Shown one piece after another: positions 1 through 6,947 of a stretch of DNA of 43,845 nucleotides. Each line of letters opens with the position of its first letter. Position 1 is the first letter of the stretch. The notes under the pieces were generated by a model that was not told the origin of the DNA, did not search any database, and saw only the letters and a program-made list of their open reading frames with translations. The translations under genes were made by a program, and so were the position numbers. Source of the stretch: an uncultured Oscillospiraceae bacterium (GTDB taxonomy: Bacteria; Bacillota; Clostridia; Oscillospirales; Oscillospiraceae); contig CAJFQQ010000016.1 in assembly GCA_904419145.1 (NCBI GenBank), forward strand, positions 1 through 43,845, written 5' to 3'.

Positions 1-321
1 CTCAAACAGGTCTCCGCCCGTCTCCTGCTGGATGATCTGCGCCACCTGCTCCGTGTTGCCGGACCAGGAGAAGTAGGCGATCAGCACGGAACTGGAATCC
101 CCGGCAGTGGATGTTTCACGCTCGGCAGGTTCCTCCGACGGCTCCTCGGCCGGTTCCTCTGCGGGCGTTTCCGTGTCTGTGGGAGCAGATGTTTCTTCTG
201 TTGTGGAGCCGCTGACGGATGCCGGCGGCTCCGAGGTGTTCTCCTGAGTTTCAGAATTGCCGCAGGCGGCCAGGGAAAAGGTCATTGCCAGGGCCAGAAA
301 CAGAGATGTCCATTTTTTCAT
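1..321 (-). CDS. Flavodoxin-domain lipoprotein (3' part missing at the window edge)
   Basis: The reading frame starts at an ATG at 321 and stays open to the window edge, giving about 107 residues. A GGAGGAAATT ribosome site sits just upstream. The protein opens with MKKWTSLFLALAMTFSLAAC, a lipoprotein signal with the lipobox LAAC, followed by a Ser/Thr/Pro/Glu-rich linker of about 50 residues. Then comes VLIAYFSWSGNTEQVA, the first beta strand and FMN phosphate loop of the flavodoxin fold. It should be a membrane-anchored FMN electron carrier outside the cytoplasmic membrane. Only 18 bases separate it from the upstream aldo/keto reductase gene on the same strand, so the two are probably cotranscribed. 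The C-terminal half of the flavodoxin domain lies outside the window. Confidence 0.85.
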   Translation of the reverse strand, partial: MKKWTSLFLALAMTFSLAACGNSETQENTSEPPASVSGSTTEETSAPTDTETPAEEPAEEPSEEPAERETSTAGDSSSVLIAYFSWSGNTEQVAQIIQQETGGDLFE

Positions 322-339
322 GGGAGAATTTCCTCCTTT

Positions 340-1191
340 TTACTGTTCAAATTGGATGCCGTGGAGCCGGTAGACCTCGTTGACGCTGGGCACATCCAGA
401 ATGAGGCTGTGCCCCAGATCCAAGGCCTGGATCTGCACCATGTCTGCCGGAGAGAGCTGGAAGTCGTCCACCGCGAAATTCTCCTGGATGCGCTGGGCGT
501 GAACGGACTTGGGAATGGCGATGATTCCCTCCTGCCGCAGCCACCGCAGCACTACCTGGGCGGGCGTCTTGCCGTACTGCGCCCCGACGGCGGAGAGAAC
601 CGGGTGCTGGAAGATGCCGTTCATGCCCTCCGCAAAGGGCGCCCAGGCCATGGGGTGGATCTGATACTGCGCCATGATCTGCCGCAGCTTCCGCTGCTGG
701 CAGAAGGGGTGCAGCTCGATCTGGTTTACCGCCGGGACCACCTCGTGGCTGAGAATCAGGTCGCAGAGCCGATCAGGCAGGAAGTTGCACACCCCAATGG
801 CTCTGACCTTTCCAGCGCGAAGAAGTTCCTCCATGGCCCGCCAGCTTCCGTGGTAGTCTCCGTAGGGCATGTGGATCAGGTAAAGATCCAGATAGTCCGT
901 CCCCGGGTTCTCCAGAGTTTTCTCAAAGGAGCGCATGGTCTTGTCGTATCCCGCGTCCTGAATCCACACCTTGGAGGTGAGGAACAAATCCTCCCGGGCG
1001 ATCCCGCTCTCCCGAACCGCCTCGCCAACCGCCCGTTCGTTGCCGTAGCAGGCCGCCGTATCAATGAGCCGGTATCCGGTCTGCAGAGCGGTTAAAACAC
1101 TCTCTTTGCAAACGGACTGGTCGGTCACCTGAAAAACGCCCAGCCCCTGTTGGGGCATCTCGATTCCATTGTTCAGATGTATGGTATTCAT
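340..1191 (-). CDS. Aldo/keto reductase (AKR5-like, NADPH-dependent)
   Basis: This 283-residue protein is a cytosolic NAD(P)H-dependent carbonyl reductase. The AKR catalytic tetrad is complete: D44 and Y49 in LIDTAACYGNE, K74 in LTSKVW and H107 in LYLIHMP. The C-terminal cofactor site is present in IIAIPKSVHAQRIQEN. Length and order match the 2,5-diketo-D-gluconate reductase group. The frame is open further upstream, but I place the start at 1191 (MNTIHLNNG) because an AAAGGAG site precedes it and family similarity begins there. It lies just upstream of the flavodoxin lipoprotein and is divergent from a MerR regulator. That arrangement suggests a redox or electrophile response cluster. The substrate cannot be told from the sequence. 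Confidence 0.9.
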   Translation of the reverse strand: MNTIHLNNGIEMPQQGLGVFQVTDQSVCKESVLTALQTGYRLIDTAACYGNERAVGEAVRESGIAREDLFLTSKVWIQDAGYDKTMRSFEKTLENPGTDYLDLYLIHMPYGDYHGSWRAMEELLRAGKVRAIGVCNFLPDRLCDLILSHEVVPAVNQIELHPFCQQRKLRQIMAQYQIHPMAWAPFAEGMNGIFQHPVLSAVGAQYGKTPAQVVLRWLRQEGIIAIPKSVHAQRIQENFAVDDFQLSPADMVQIQALDLGHSLILDVPSVNEVYRLHGIQFEQ

Positions 1192-1756
1192 TGCGCGCTG
1201 CTCCTTTCTTGTCATTCTGCCTGTGTGATGTCTGCCAGCTGCACCAAGTCGCCGCCATGGCAATCACCATAGCCGGAGAGTGTGAAACGACGATTCAGGG
1301 AATCGCCATGGCTCGCCCCAGCAGCAGGCCTCCAGAAGGAGGCGACAGACTCCCTGAGCGCCTATATCGTGCAGCGCAGTCTTTTCCAATCCTGTCAGAT
1401 CCGCTGGATTTACCGGATTCAGCGGTGCGCTATCGCTGAAATTGAGATCTCCTATAGAACGGCTACATTTTAATTCGGCCCCTTTGAAATGTCCAATGCC
1501 TATATTGGATTTAGAGAAATACATTTTTTGTATGATACTATTTGCGGGGAGAGCACAGCCGCTTCCGCATATCCGCTTTTTGACCCGGCTGCGCACTGCC
1601 TTTCAGTATGATCGTGTTTTCTGAAAAATGCATTTCTGGTATAGAATATAATTTAATATAAGCATTAGACATTATTATATTGCAGGGCTACAATACAGGT
1701 GTTCCAAGAGGAGCGCCTATATTTTTTGCAGCCGGATCATGGGAAGGGGTGATGGA
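1192..1756. other. Divergent intergenic region between the AKR and MerR genes
   Basis: I see no convincing gene in this 565-base stretch. It turns AT-rich towards the MerR gene. It holds a short inverted repeat TCCAAT/ATTGGA (1492-1497 and 1504-1509) and a second, ATACA/TGTAT (1519-1523 and 1529-1533). Either could be a regulator site, but both are too short to assign. TATAAT at 1647-1652 is a possible -10 element for the rightward genes; no good -35 element lies at normal distance. Confidence 0.4.
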
Positions 1757-2119
1757 ATGACGATCCATGAGGCCAGTGAGCGGTATAACATCCCCCTGGA
1801 GATCCTGCGGGAGTATGAAAGCTGGGGCCTGTGCGGCACTGTGAAAGAGGTCATGGGTGCCTGGCAGTATGACGACACCGATCTGGAACGGCTGAGCATG
1901 ATTATGACGCTGCACGATGTGGGGTTTGAGAATGCCGAGATCGAGACCTATATGAAGCTTCTGCTGGAGCAGGAGGGAACTGAGGTACAGCGCCTGCGGA
2001 TGCTGGATCAGAAGCGGGGCCGCACCCTGGACGAGATCCATTTCCGAGAAAAACAGCTGGAGCGGCTGGACTATCTCCGTTACCACATCCGCAAGCAGCA
2101 GGAAGCAAAACAAGGTTAA
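1757..2119 (+). CDS. MerR-family transcriptional regulator
   Basis: This 120-residue protein begins with a MerR winged helix (MTIHEASERYNIPLEILREY, then the WGL wing region). A long helix follows, with a charged coiled-coil stretch (RGRTLDEIHFREKQLERLDYL) that would form the dimer interface. The start at 1757 follows a GGGAAGGGG ribosome site; an ATG six codons earlier has none. No C-terminal cysteine cluster or ligand domain is visible, so the inducer is unknown. It leads the rightward cupin / decarboxylase-like genes and is divergent from the AKR gene. By family habit it probably controls one or both. Confidence 0.85.
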   Translation: MTIHEASERYNIPLEILREYESWGLCGTVKEVMGAWQYDDTDLERLSMIMTLHDVGFENAEIETYMKLLLEQEGTEVQRLRMLDQKRGRTLDEIHFREKQLERLDYLRYHIRKQQEAKQG

Positions 2120-2167
2120 CCATTGCCTCAATGCAAGCAGATGAAAATATTTTGAGGAGGTATTTTT

Positions 2168-2602
2168 ATGAAGATCCAGGACAAGTCCGCATTTGACGAA
2201 CAGAATGTGTTCGGCCAGGGGATGGCCAACACCGCCTTTGCCCAGTTTTTTATCGGCAACTCCTATCTCAATCCCCTGACCCGCCCCGGCGAGAGCGTGG
2301 TGGGGCTGGCGAATGTTACTTTTGAGCCGGGCTGCCGCAACAACTGGCACATCCACCACGCCAAGAGCGGCGGCGGTCAGATCCTCATCTGCACCGCCGG
2401 CGAGGGCTGGTACCAGGAGGCGGGCAAGGAGGCCGTCAGCCTGACCCCCGGCACGGTCATTGTCATCCCCCCGGAGGTGAAACACTGGCACGGGGCCAAG
2501 GCCGACAGCTGGTTCAGCCACATCGCTGTGGAGGTGCCCGGCGAGGAGACCGGCAACGAGTGGCTGGAGCCGGTGGGCGACGCGGCATATTCCCGGCTGT
2601 AA
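2168..2602 (+). CDS. Small cupin-domain protein
   Basis: This is a 144-residue single cupin barrel. Cupin motif 1 is CRNNWHIHHAKSGGGQILIC, with the H-x-H-H metal cluster and a following G-x-G-W turn. Motif 2 is PGTVIVIPPEVKHWHGA, which supplies the third histidine. The Glu of the classic motif 1 is not obvious: Ser-Gly-Gly stands in its place and Gln follows. The start follows GAGGAGG. Small stand-alone cupins beside carboxymuconolactone-decarboxylase-type proteins and aldo/keto reductases are common in Clostridia. The reaction is unknown; a metal-dependent isomerase or binding role is the usual guess. Confidence 0.85.
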   Translation: MKIQDKSAFDEQNVFGQGMANTAFAQFFIGNSYLNPLTRPGESVVGLANVTFEPGCRNNWHIHHAKSGGGQILICTAGEGWYQEAGKEAVSLTPGTVIVIPPEVKHWHGAKADSWFSHIAVEVPGEETGNEWLEPVGDAAYSRL

Positions 2603-2678
2603 AGAAACATAGCCCCGGACGCACCGGGTCCTAAACCAAGGTTTCGGCTGCGTCTGGCGCCATAAGGAGGCTGAACCA

Positions 2679-2910
2679 ATGAAGCTGGCCATCGGGGGAA
2701 TGGTCTTAACCGCCGCCTGGGCAGGCAATTCCTCCGGAGCAGCACTGGAGGAGAAATGGAAGGACGGCCCCATCACCATCCAGATGGAGGGCTACGCCCC
2801 CCAACTCCTGGCGGTTCGCTAAGCTGGGACACATTGAAGGGGGCGTCTCCCAGGAATTGAAAAAGCTTTTGGGACGAGGCGACGTCACGGTCACCCTCTC
2901 CCTGAATTAA
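2679..2910 (+). pseudogene. Decayed cyclophilin-like domain gene
   Basis: An ATG at 2679 with a good AAGGAGG site starts MKLAIGGMVLTAAWAGNSSG, which reads like the first strands of the small bacterial cyclophilin-like fold (COG2164 type). The frame ends at TAA 2820 after 47 residues. Beginning at 2821, one base out of frame, it continues as KLGHIEGGVSQELKKLLGRG and DVTVTLSLN up to TAA 2910, which matches the C-terminal strands of the same family. The middle of the domain (the family is usually about 110 to 130 residues) is missing. So an internal deletion that also shifted the frame has destroyed the gene. Its neighbours, the cupin and the CMD protein, are intact. Confidence 0.75.
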
Positions 2911-2938
2911 AGAGCGCAGAAAGGAGTTTGGAGCAACC

Positions 2939-3631
2939 ATGATGAAGAACTATCGGGAGACGGACCCGGAATTTGCAGAGCGCGTGGAACACTTCGCCTT
3001 TGACGAGGTGGTGAATGAGCCCGGCCAGCAGCTGGACGAGGTCACCCGGCATATGGCCATTCTGGCCACCCTGCTGGGCTGCCAGGGGACGGAGGTCTTT
3101 CGCCGGGAGCTGCCCCTGGCCCTGGATGCCGGGGTGACCCCGGTGATGGCCAAGGAGATCGTCTATCAGGCGGTAGACTACCTGGGAATGGGCCGGGTGC
3201 TGCCCTTCCTGGACATCACCAATGAGGTGCTGGCGGAGCGGGGTGTGGCCCTGCCGCTGGAGGGACAGGCCACCACGACCATGGAGAACCGGCTGGAGAA
3301 GGGTGCCCAGGCCCAGGCGGACATCTTCGGCCCCCAGATGCTGGAGGCGTGGAAGGCCGGGCACATCAACCGCTGGCTGGCCGCCAACTGCTTTGGAGAC
3401 TACTACACCCGCACCGGCCTCACCCTGGCCCAGCGGGAGATGATCACCTTCTGCTTCCTGGCTGCCCAGGGCGGCTGTGAGCCCCAGCTGACCAGCCACG
3501 CCAGGGGCAACATGAACCTGGGAAACGACAAGGAGTTCCTGATCCGGGTGGTATCCCAGTGTTTGCCCTACATCGGCTACCCCAGGAGCCTGAACGCCGT
3601 GACCTGCGTGAACAAGGCGGCGGAGGGCTGA
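2939..3631 (+). CDS. Carboxymuconolactone decarboxylase (CMD/AhpD-fold) family protein
   Basis: This 230-residue protein contains two AhpD/CMD-like helical repeats, roughly residues 15-110 and 130-220. Helices such as VTRHMAILATLLGCQGTEVF and LAQREMITFCFLAAQGGC are typical of the family. The AhpD redox pair C-x-x-C is not present, so a peroxidase role is not supported. A lyase, decarboxylase or unknown role fits better. Translation starts at the first of two adjacent ATG codons (2939 or 2942). It is the last gene of the MerR-led cluster and is followed at once by a terminator. Confidence 0.85.
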   Translation: MMKNYRETDPEFAERVEHFAFDEVVNEPGQQLDEVTRHMAILATLLGCQGTEVFRRELPLALDAGVTPVMAKEIVYQAVDYLGMGRVLPFLDITNEVLAERGVALPLEGQATTTMENRLEKGAQAQADIFGPQMLEAWKAGHINRWLAANCFGDYYTRTGLTLAQREMITFCFLAAQGGCEPQLTSHARGNMNLGNDKEFLIRVVSQCLPYIGYPRSLNAVTCVNKAAEG

Positions 3632-3663
3632 GCTATAGCCATCCTTCAGGCCCATAGGAGTAT

Positions 3664-3697
3664 AAAACACCACCGGTTTTATCCGGCGGTGTTTTTT
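3664..3697 (+). terminator. Rho-independent terminator after the CMD gene
   Basis: The arms AACACCACCGG and CCGGCGGTGTT pair over 11 bp (one G-U) around the loop TTTTAT and run into TTTTTT. It closes the rightward MerR-cupin-CMD cluster. Confidence 0.85.
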
Positions 3698-3891
3698 ATA
3701 CTCCTGTGCGCCTTTCGCATATCCACGGAAGAAAAAGGCAAACATGCGGCGTATTCGAAACTGACGCTGCCGCAGGAATTTACATAGATTTTACGAGAGC
3801 TTGACATTTCCAGGAGCGCAGCTTCCTCCCAAATCCGATATAATGGTAAAATGAAATTTTGTCTGCCTTTCTCTAAAAAGGCAGACGAGTT

Positions 3892-3919
3892 ACCCCGAAA
3901 ATCCGGCGGAAGCGCCGTA
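3892..3919 (+). promoter_or_regulatory. Candidate sigma-I promoter of sigI (site 1)
   Basis: The site has CCCCG at 3893-3897 followed by an A-run and CGTA at 3916-3919. CCCCG-N18-CGTA resembles the published sigma-I pattern (a C-rich -35 followed by an A/T tract, and a CGAA-like -10). The predicted start of transcription is about 20-25 bases before the sigI start codon. The same spacing recurs twice before the downstream lipoprotein gene, which fits autoregulation. Confidence 0.55.
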
Positions 3920-3950
3920 TTCTTCTGCTGACGGGGATGGAGGGAGCAAT

Positions 3951-4688
3951 ATGGTGCGGACGGAACACAGCATTGTGAGCCAGGTCTACGCGGCAAAAAC
4001 AGATCCGGAGGCGGCGGATGCTCTGATCGGGCAGTATATGGGGTTCATTCGCAGCGAGACCGTCAAATTTACCCATGCTGCTCCGGAAGACGGCCATGAG
4101 GATGAGTTGAGCATCGCCATGCTGGCGTTCTATGAGTCTATCCTGGCCTACGAAAAAAGCCGTGGGGCCTTTCTCTCCTATGCGGCCCGGGCGATCCGGA
4201 ACCGGCTCATCGACCACTACCGGGTGGAACAGCGGCACGGAAAAGTGATCTCCCTCCACGCGCCCGCCGAGGCGGAGTCGGAGCGGTCTATGCTGGAGAC
4301 ACTACCGGACCACCGGGATGAGATCGGCGCCTATGAGGCCCGGACGGCCAGCCAGCAGGAGATCCAGGAGTTTGGCGAGCAGCTGGCTGGTTTTGGCATC
4401 TCCTTCTCCGATGTGGCGGACAACTGCCCCCGGCAGGAGCGGACGCTGGCCGCCTGCCGTCGGGTTTTGGACCACGCCCGATCCCACCCGGAACTGCTGG
4501 GGCGGCTGGTGGAGACGGGGCGGCTGCCCATGAATGAACTTGCCGCAGGCTCCGGCGTCGACAAAAAGACCATGGAGCGGCACCGGAAGTATCTGGTGGC
4601 GATCCTGCTGGCCTTTACCAACGGCTATGAGATCATCCGGGGCCATCTCTGCCAGATCGGAACCGGGAAAGGAGGGGATGCGCGGTGA
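3951..4688 (+). CDS. sigI: RNA polymerase sigma factor, SigI type
   Basis: This 245-residue protein directs RNA polymerase to sigma-I promoters. Residues 30-110 form a sigma region 2, with HEDELSIAMLAFYESILAY and FLSYAARAIRNRLIDHYRV. The C-terminal half carries the SigI-specific domain: FGISFSDVADNCPRQERT in the middle and SGVDKKTMERHRKYLVAILL near the end. That last helix-turn-helix signature distinguishes SigI from ECF sigma factors. The start follows GGAGGGAGCAAT. The gene overlaps the next one by GTGA, the normal sigI-rsgI coupling. By analogy with Bacillus and Clostridium thermocellum, the membrane anti-sigma protein should hold it inactive until an extracellular signal arrives. Confidence 0.9.
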   Translation: MVRTEHSIVSQVYAAKTDPEAADALIGQYMGFIRSETVKFTHAAPEDGHEDELSIAMLAFYESILAYEKSRGAFLSYAARAIRNRLIDHYRVEQRHGKVISLHAPAEAESERSMLETLPDHRDEIGAYEARTASQQEIQEFGEQLAGFGISFSDVADNCPRQERTLAACRRVLDHARSHPELLGRLVETGRLPMNELAAGSGVDKKTMERHRKYLVAILLAFTNGYEIIRGHLCQIGTGKGGDAR

Positions 4689-5590
4689 AATACCTGGTCA
4701 TGGAGACCCATCCGGCCTACGCGGTTGTGCTGGATGAGGAGGGCCGGTTCCTGAAAGCCGCCAACCTGCGCTACCAGGTGGGCGATATGGTGCAGGACAT
4801 TGTGGAGCTGCGGACACCGAAAGCAAAGTCTCCCGTCATGCGGAGATCTCTAGTTGGATTGATGGGGCTGGCTGCCTGCTTCTGCCTGGTGTTCTTTGGG
4901 TACTATCAGCCAAACTTCACCGCTTACGGTACGCTGCGCATCCAGATCAACCCGGACGTGGAGATGACCGTCAGCCGGACGGACCGGGTCCTGGATCTGG
5001 AGGGGCTCAACGATGACGGTGAGGATCTCATCGAGGGATACTCCTACCAGGGCAAGGACCGGGAGACCGCCGCCAACGAACTGGTGGAGCGGGCCATCGA
5101 CATGGGCTATCTCTCGGATGGCGACACGGTCTCCATCACCGTGACCAGCGCCGATGCAGACTGGCAGGCCCGGGAGGAGGCCCAGATCCAGGCGCAGATG
5201 GAGGAGCGTTATGGCGATACCATCGTGATCCAACTGGGCGGGGAAACCCAGCAGGCACCGCCTACATCGCCTGCGGACGGCTCCGCAGAGGTAGTGATCC
5301 CCGTTGCTCCGCCGGATCCTGTCCCCGCCGATGACGATACAGACTACGGGCCAGCCGCCGACGGGGTCACGGACTACGGCGACACGGACTATGGCCCCGA
5401 TGCGGATGGCGTAACCGATTACAATAAAACGGATTACGGTCCACAGGCGGATGGCGTCACCGACTACGATGATCGGAGCGATGAACCGTATACCGACGGT
5501 GTGACCGACTATGAGGACCGGGACGACGGCGACGGCGATGACACGGACTACGACGATAGGGATGACTGGGATGACGGCGATGACGATTGA
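4685..5590 (+). CDS. rsgI: RsgI-type membrane anti-sigma-I factor with Asp-rich repeat tail
   Basis: This 301-residue protein starts at a GTG overlapping the sigI stop codon. Residues 1-45 (MKYLVMETHPAYAVVLDEEG and on) form the cytoplasmic RsgI_N domain that binds the sigma factor. Residues 55-74 form one transmembrane helix. Residues 80-155 form the RsgI ectodomain (GTLRIQINPDVEM, then LNDDG and NELVERAIDMGY). After a Pro-rich linker, residues 218-277 hold four 15-residue units like DTDYGPDADGVTDYN, then a poly-Asp end. Known RsgI proteins of cellulolytic Clostridia carry carbohydrate-binding or catalytic modules in this outer position. Here the sensor module is an acidic, possibly calcium-binding repeat. 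The same repeat and ectodomain occur in the next gene. Confidence 0.88.
   Translation: MKYLVMETHPAYAVVLDEEGRFLKAANLRYQVGDMVQDIVELRTPKAKSPVMRRSLVGLMGLAACFCLVFFGYYQPNFTAYGTLRIQINPDVEMTVSRTDRVLDLEGLNDDGEDLIEGYSYQGKDRETAANELVERAIDMGYLSDGDTVSITVTSADADWQAREEAQIQAQMEERYGDTIVIQLGGETQQAPPTSPADGSAEVVIPVAPPDPVPADDDTDYGPAADGVTDYGDTDYGPDADGVTDYNKTDYGPQADGVTDYDDRSDEPYTDGVTDYEDRDDGDGDDTDYDDRDDWDDGDDD
5336..5515 (+). repeat. Four in-frame 45-bp repeats in rsgI
   Basis: Four 15-codon units encode D-T-D-Y-G-P-x-A-D-G-V-T-D-Y-x, the last diverged to D-R-S-D-E-P-Y-T-D-G-V-T-D-Y-E. They vary more than the copies in the following lipoprotein gene, so they look older or less often homogenised. Confidence 0.9.
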
Positions 5591-5625
5591 CCGCCCGAAA
5601 AAGATTTGAAAAATTTTTTGCGGCG

Positions 5626-5653
5626 GCCCCGGTTTTCTAAGCGCTCCCCCGTA
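5626..5653 (+). promoter_or_regulatory. Candidate sigma-I promoter (site 2) upstream of the repeat lipoprotein
   Basis: CCCCG at 5627-5631 is followed by a T-run and by CGTA at 5650-5653, with the same 18-base gap as the site before sigI. It lies just past the rsgI stop codon. Confidence 0.45.
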
Positions 5654-5694
5654 TCCTCCCCATGTAAACCGAAGAGAGAAAAACGTTTTTCAAA

Positions 5695-5723
5695 GCCCCC
5701 GTTTTTTAGGCAACGGTTTCGTA
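5695..5723 (+). promoter_or_regulatory. Candidate sigma-I promoter (site 3) upstream of the repeat lipoprotein
   Basis: CCCCG at 5697-5701, a T-run and CGTA at 5720-5723 repeat the 18-base spacing. The predicted start is about 40 bases before the lipoprotein ATG. Sites 2 and 3 also share flanking bases (GCCCC, GTTTT, TA, GC), so one may be a duplicate of the other. Confidence 0.5.
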
Positions 5724-5770
5724 CCCTATTTGCAGAGGACAAAAATAACGATACTTTTGAGGTGAACAAA

Positions 5771-6937
5771 ATGAAAAAGAACTTCACTCCCAAATGGTTC
5801 GGGCTTGCCCTGACTGCCGCGCTGACCCTGACTGCTCTGACCGCCTGTGGAAACAGCGCCGGAGCGGCAACCCCTTCCAATGATACCGGCAATACCGCCT
5901 CTGTGACAGAGGAATCCGCCAACGGCAGTGTCGGCACCGTGCTGCTGAGCGTCAACCCGGAAATCGAGATGGACTACGATGAGGCGGGCAATGTGGTGGC
6001 CTTGAATGCCCTCAATGACGACGGCAGAGCCGTCCTGGCCTCCTACACCGGCTACGAGGGGAAGGCCTGCACCGTTGTCATCGGCGAGCTGGTCGATGCG
6101 ATCAACGCCGGCGGCTACTTCGACACCACCATCGACGGCAATGAGAAGAACATCGTGCTGAAGCTGGAGCGGGGCTCCCGGTATCCCAGCGACCAGTTCC
6201 TGAATGAACTGGCGGAGGCGGTCCGGCTGGTGGTAAAGGCCGACCAGATCGGTTCCCAGACGGTAACGCTGGACGGAGACGACTATGACGACGCCTACGG
6301 CGACCGGGGCTATATCAATGCCCAGGCGGCCCAGAACATCCTCTCCACCCAGCTGGGCCGGGATGATATCCAGTTCGTGGAAAAGGAGTACGACCTGGAT
6401 GACGGGGAGTACGAGGTGGAATTCGTCATGGACGGCGTGGAGTATGAGTACGAGGTGAACGCCGTCACCGGGAAGGTTACGGAGATGGATATGGACTATC
6501 AGGACTATGACGACACAGACTACGGCCCCAATGCCGATGGCATCACCGACTACGACGACACAGACTATGGTCCCAATGCCGATGGCGTCACCGACTATGA
6601 TGACACGGACTACGGCCCCAACGCTGACGGCATCACCGACTACGACGACACGGACTACGGCCCCAACGCCGACGGTATCACCGACTACGACGACACGGAC
6701 TACGGTCCCAACGCCGACGGTATCACCGACTATGATGACACGGACTACGGCCCCAACGCTGACGGCATCACCGACTATGATGACACGGACTATGGTCCCA
6801 ACGCCGACGGTATCACCGACTACGATGACGACGACTGGTACGGGGACCCTACCGGCTCCGACTACCCCGGCGACAGCGATGACTGGGACGATGATGACGA
6901 CGATGACGATTGGGACGATGACGACTGGGACGACTGA
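5771..6937 (+). CDS. Lipoprotein with RsgI-like ectodomain, PepSY-like region and seven Asp-rich repeats
   Basis: This 388-residue protein starts at 5771 after GAGGTG; the frame is open upstream, but the lipoprotein signal begins here, with lipobox LTAC and Cys26. Residues 54-130 (GTVLLSVNPEIEM, LNALNDDG, GELVDAINAGGY) align by eye with residues 81-155 of the upstream RsgI protein. Residues 180-238 (YINAQAAQNIL to YEVNAVTGKV) look like a PepSY domain. Residues 248-352 are seven copies of DTDYGPNADGITDYD. The last 36 residues are nearly all Asp and Trp. It should be tethered outside the membrane and strongly acidic. It looks like a paralogue of the anti-sigma sensor that has lost the cytoplasmic and membrane parts. 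Binding of calcium or other cations is plausible but unproven. Confidence 0.8.
   Translation: MKKNFTPKWFGLALTAALTLTALTACGNSAGAATPSNDTGNTASVTEESANGSVGTVLLSVNPEIEMDYDEAGNVVALNALNDDGRAVLASYTGYEGKACTVVIGELVDAINAGGYFDTTIDGNEKNIVLKLERGSRYPSDQFLNELAEAVRLVVKADQIGSQTVTLDGDDYDDAYGDRGYINAQAAQNILSTQLGRDDIQFVEKEYDLDDGEYEVEFVMDGVEYEYEVNAVTGKVTEMDMDYQDYDDTDYGPNADGITDYDDTDYGPNADGVTDYDDTDYGPNADGITDYDDTDYGPNADGITDYDDTDYGPNADGITDYDDTDYGPNADGITDYDDTDYGPNADGITDYDDDDWYGDPTGSDYPGDSDDWDDDDDDDDWDDDDWDD
6512..6826 (+). repeat. Seven 45-bp in-frame tandem repeats
   Basis: There are seven contiguous units of 45 bp, each coding D-T-D-Y-G-P-N-A-D-G-[I/V]-T-D-Y-D. The second has Val; the others have Ile. DNA copies differ mostly at third positions. 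The core N-x-D-G-x-x-D-x-D-D resembles calcium-binding thrombospondin type 3 or dockerin loops. Confidence 0.95.
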
Positions 6938-6947
6938 GCCTGTCCCG

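Larger units (their letters stand above)
3632..3950. other. Leader region of the sigI gene
   Basis: After the terminator this stretch is non-coding. It contains a perfect 10-bp hairpin, GTCTGCCTTT/AAAGGCAGAC at 3861-3886, with no T-run on the + strand. TTGACA (3801-3806) and TATAAT (3839-3844) are perfect hexamers but lie 32 bases apart, too far for a single sigma-A promoter. The likely sigma-I site at 3892-3919 is listed separately. Confidence 0.5.

Noticed and set aside
2939-3631. AhpD-type peroxidase
   Set aside because: The fold matches but the C-x-x-C redox pair is absent.
3801-3844. Sigma-A promoter from TTGACA and TATAAT before sigI
   Set aside because: The hexamers are perfect but 32 bases apart, too far to be used together.
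6512-6826. CRISPR array
   Set aside because: The units are contiguous without spacers and are in-frame coding repeats of a lipoprotein.
6507-6947. N-terminal extension of the VTC protein through the repeats
   Set aside because: It would be a Thr/Met/Pro-rich translation of the 45-bp repeats in the wrong frame; VTC homology begins at 6948.
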